A stretch of DNA of 8,803 bases. It comes from a bacterium. GTDB lineage: Bacteria > UBA6262. Positions 6,323 to 8,803 of the stretch are shown here, one piece after another. The translations under genes and the position numbers were made by a program. A model generated the notes under the pieces. It searched no databases. It worked only from the letters and a program-made list of their open reading frames with translations, and was not told the DNA's origin. Location of the stretch: contig JAQUQP010000073.1 of the NCBI GenBank assembly GCA_028716025.1, positions 1-8,803 on the forward strand, read 5' to 3'. Within the stretch, counting starts at the first letter, position 1. Each line of letters begins with the position of its first letter.

Positions 6323-8803
6323 CTATACTCCTGCTGGAGCCATCTCCTTTTTTGTTTCTACGACAGTTTCTGCTGTCTCTTTTATCCGCGACGCCGGATT
6401 GGAATTTCCCTTTATCCCAAAATCAGAATAGGCTTCTCTTTGGCTATGCCGATCCCGCAGTTCGCCGATCTTAGATTGGTTCCAGTTATCGGTACGGCTG
6501 TAATAACCTACTATCCTGGTAATGCCATAAACATCTTTTGACCCGCAAGCAGGACATTCATTAGAAAGCCCGCGGTTCATCTGCTGGCAATTATTGCAGA
6601 TAGTAAATTCCGGTGAAATAGTGATCTGCGCGGCCGAAGTATTATTCCAAGACTTGGTCACCAGGCTCAAGATAGCCGCGGGATCCGGTTTATGTTCACC
6701 GATGAACGCGTGATTGATCGCCCCGGCTTCTATGATACCGTGGAATTTACTTTGCTTAATGATCCGGTCAATCATGGAAACAGGCGCCCCGGCGGCAAAA
6801 TGAATACTGTTGGTATAATAATACTGATCTTGTTCAATATTGCCTTTGATCACGCTGCGTGATTCTGGATACTCGCGCATGTCGATCTTGGCAAAGCGCC
6901 TGGTAGCGGATTCAGCCGGGGATTCTTCCAGGACAAACTTCAATCCATGTTTCTTTTCATATTCTTTTACTTTCAGGAACATATGTGAAATGATCTTCAA
7001 GCCAAGTTTGTACACTTCCTCATCCTCATGCAGTTGCTTGCCGGTGAGGAACTGGACACACTCGTTTAAGCCATTCATGCCGATAATATAGCTGGCTTTA
7101 TCCAAGTTAATGTATGGTTTTCCATCAGCCGCAGGTTTCCCTACCTGCCAGAGAGGCAACCCCTTCCGGTTCATCAGCTTGGAAATAAAAGACCTTTTCT
7201 GTAAATGGGCTTGTACCGCCAGTTCCAGAACCTTATCCATTTCTTCCAAGGCCTTATCGGTATTACCCTTACCTGCTTTAAAAGCCAACTGCGGAAGGTT
7301 GATGGTCACATTCTGGAAACCGCAGAAACGCAGACTTTCCGGATGGTTGATCATGTAGGCATCTTCCGCTTTGCTCAGGTCCAGCGTGGTTTTCAAGCGG
7401 CAGCATTGCGATAGAGTTACTTCGTCACGGTCAAAAACAAAGTATGGCGAACCATTTTCGCTGGCGATCAAGCAGGCATGTTTAAGTAATTCAAACTGCG
7501 CCGGATCATCAAAAGAAGACTGGTTGATATGCAGGTCCATTTTGGGGAATTCAAACATATGTCCATGCGCGTCCCCAGCCCGCCAAACATCCATCATGGC
7601 TTTGGCAAAGGCTTGCACTTCTTTTTCATATTCCGCGTATTTTTTACCCGTATATTTGCCACCCGGACCAATAGCTTCAATATTCTTGAGGTACGAAGGC
7701 ACGCTGAGATGGATATTAAAATCAATGAACAATGTCTGGCCGCCACGGCTAAAGGCATTCTGGGCGCAGGAAAACAGTAAATATTGAGCTTCCTGCTTCA
7801 TTTCCAGTTCGCTCATGCCGACCAAGTACGGGGCATAGAGAACATTGGTGAAAGCTACTCCCAACGCTCCGGCATAATAAGCCTGCATACTGGCCAAAAA
7901 GGTGTTCAAGTGCCCGGTAAGAGTACGGGCATGCTTAGCGGGGACAGAGCGGATGTTCAGGTTTTCCAGGTCCAAGCCGTACTTTTTAATATATTCCAGG
8001 GAATGGCTGGAACAATAGACCCTGGTCGGATACCCCAGGTCATGAAGATGCATAGCTCCCTTCAGATGGGCATTGGACACTTCTTCGGAAAATATTTTTT
8101 CCAGGGCATATTGCTTCAGGGTATTTTCCGCTATGGCCAGATTTATGGCTTCGGGACTATTCGCGGCAATATTGGAGTTTTCACTGGACTTGGAAAATAT
8201 AAGTTCTTCCAAATCGTAGATCGGTATACCCAAAGCCCGTTGTCTTTTTAATTTACCGTTACGGTAACCGAGATTGAACAGTTCGTTATCCACCATTTCA
8301 CGGATAAATGAAGTAGTGACCTGTCGTGAGCCGCTGGCCAGGATCTTTTCTTCGACTGCGTTAGCGATATTAGTAGCCAGCTTTTTATCAATGCCGGCTT
8401 CTTTGACTAGAGCCGCGCAAATGGCTTCTTTGTTCCAAGGCAATATTTCTTCGTGGGCCGGGGTCGTGACCATAAGTGCCAGATCAGTGGCATTGGTCTT
8501 GGCAGCTACCTCTTTCCTGACCTTAAGCACCTTTCTCATGCGGGCACGTTTGTGCCGGTATAAGATAAATGCTTTAGCGGTCGCGGCATGGCCTTCCTCG
8601 ATCAACACTTTTTCCACGGCATCGCCGATCATTTTGGTGGAAAGGATCTTTTTGTTGCGGTATTTCTTTTTAAGATAAGCGATCACCTCGTCTGCTAAGA
8701 CATCAGAGATGCGCCTGTTCTTGCCGCCAACTTCTTTGGCTGACTTAAAAATACCATCAACTATTTTTTCTTTACTAAAGGGTTCAGTCATGCGCTCACG
8801 CTT
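6323..8803 (-). CDS. nrdD: Anaerobic (class III) ribonucleoside-triphosphate reductase (5' end beyond right edge)
   Basis: NrdD reduces NTPs to dNTPs without oxygen using a glycyl radical made by the activase NrdG, which is not in the window. Numbering from the ATG at 8791, there are 822 residues. Two ATP-cone-like units lead: one at about 1-90 (PFSKEKIVDGI onward), a second at about 115-200 (ILPWNKEAICAAL to IREMVDNELFNLGY). The catalytic barrel shows Cys260 (RVYCSSHSLEY), RGGQTLFIDFN, Cys463/464 (LSQCCRLK, thought to include the substrate cysteine) and CGFQNVTINLP (Cys490). The Zn site is Cys732, Cys735, Cys746, Cys749; the glycyl radical residue is probably Gly762 in RIVGYY. About 60 residues follow that glycine, more than usual. 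The four codons before ATG 8791 read KRER in frame with no stop, resembling the KRDG start of an ATP cone, so the true start probably lies outside the window. dut follows after 6 nt. Confidence 0.96.
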   Translation of the reverse strand, partial: KRERMTEPFSKEKIVDGIFKSAKEVGGKNRRISDVLADEVIAYLKKKYRNKKILSTKMIGDAVEKVLIEEGHAATAKAFILYRHKRARMRKVLKVRKEVAAKTNATDLALMVTTPAHEEILPWNKEAICAALVKEAGIDKKLATNIANAVEEKILASGSRQVTTSFIREMVDNELFNLGYRNGKLKRQRALGIPIYDLEELIFSKSSENSNIAANSPEAINLAIAENTLKQYALEKIFSEEVSNAHLKGAMHLHDLGYPTRVYCSSHSLEYIKKYGLDLENLNIRSVPAKHARTLTGHLNTFLASMQAYYAGALGVAFTNVLYAPYLVGMSELEMKQEAQYLLFSCAQNAFSRGGQTLFIDFNIHLSVPSYLKNIEAIGPGGKYTGKKYAEYEKEVQAFAKAMMDVWRAGDAHGHMFEFPKMDLHINQSSFDDPAQFELLKHACLIASENGSPYFVFDRDEVTLSQCCRLKTTLDLSKAEDAYMINHPESLRFCGFQNVTINLPQLAFKAGKGNTDKALEEMDKVLELAVQAHLQKRSFISKLMNRKGLPLWQVGKPAADGKPYINLDKASYIIGMNGLNECVQFLTGKQLHEDEEVYKLGLKIISHMFLKVKEYEKKHGLKFVLEESPAESATRRFAKIDMREYPESRSVIKGNIEQDQYYYTNSIHFAAGAPVSMIDRIIKQSKFHGIIEAGAINHAFIGEHKPDPAAILSLVTKSWNNTSAAQITISPEFTICNNCQQMNRGLSNECPACGSKDVYGITRIVGYYSRTDNWNQSKIGELRDRHSQREAYSDFGIKGNSNPASRIKETAETVVETKKEMAPAGV

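Noticed and set aside
7371..8678. Long plus-strand reading frames of 134-155 residues opposite nrdD.
   Set aside because: They lie antisense to a clearly conserved gene, show no family motifs and lack independent support.

Overview
The window holds seven genes, all on the minus strand, and all seven serve nucleotide metabolism. In transcription order (right to left) they are an anaerobic class III ribonucleotide reductase (nrdD, open at the right edge), dUTPase (dut), a GuaB3-type IMP dehydrogenase family protein, GMP synthetase (guaA), SAICAR synthetase (purC), an unusual double-domain PurS, and the N-terminal two thirds or less of PurL (open at the left edge). No RNA gene, CRISPR array, transposase or phage gene was seen.

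Organism: an oxygen-independent RNR (glycyl radical motif, Zn-binding cysteines), moderate base composition and dense unidirectional packing suggest an anaerobic bacterium. Degenerate 7-nt repeats and AT-rich repeat-like spacers of the kind I associate with uncultured lineages such as Omnitrophota fit too, but phylum placement is a guess and no marker here proves it.

Layout: nrdD and dut are 6 nt apart and form one unit. They are followed by a 163-nt AT-rich spacer (5716-5878) that looks like a repeat element, then guaB3. A 145-nt spacer (4410-4554) with a long nested palindrome separates guaB3 from guaA. guaA, purC, purS and purL are tightly packed (10-nt gap, TGATG stop/start overlap, 8-nt overlap) and probably co-translated.

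How the genes work together: PurL+PurS (with a PurQ-type glutaminase not seen here) and PurC perform steps of IMP synthesis. GuaB3 and GuaA would take IMP through XMP to GMP. NrdD reduces NTPs to dNTPs, and Dut removes the dUTP that a triphosphate reductase makes directly, giving dUMP for thymidylate synthesis.

The most interesting points are two independent four-copy heptanucleotide repeats embedded in frame in purL, the tandem PurS-PurS fusion that resembles the N-terminal domain of large PurL, the two structured or repeat-like spacers flanking guaB3, and a CBS-less GuaB3 sitting where a canonical guaB might be expected.
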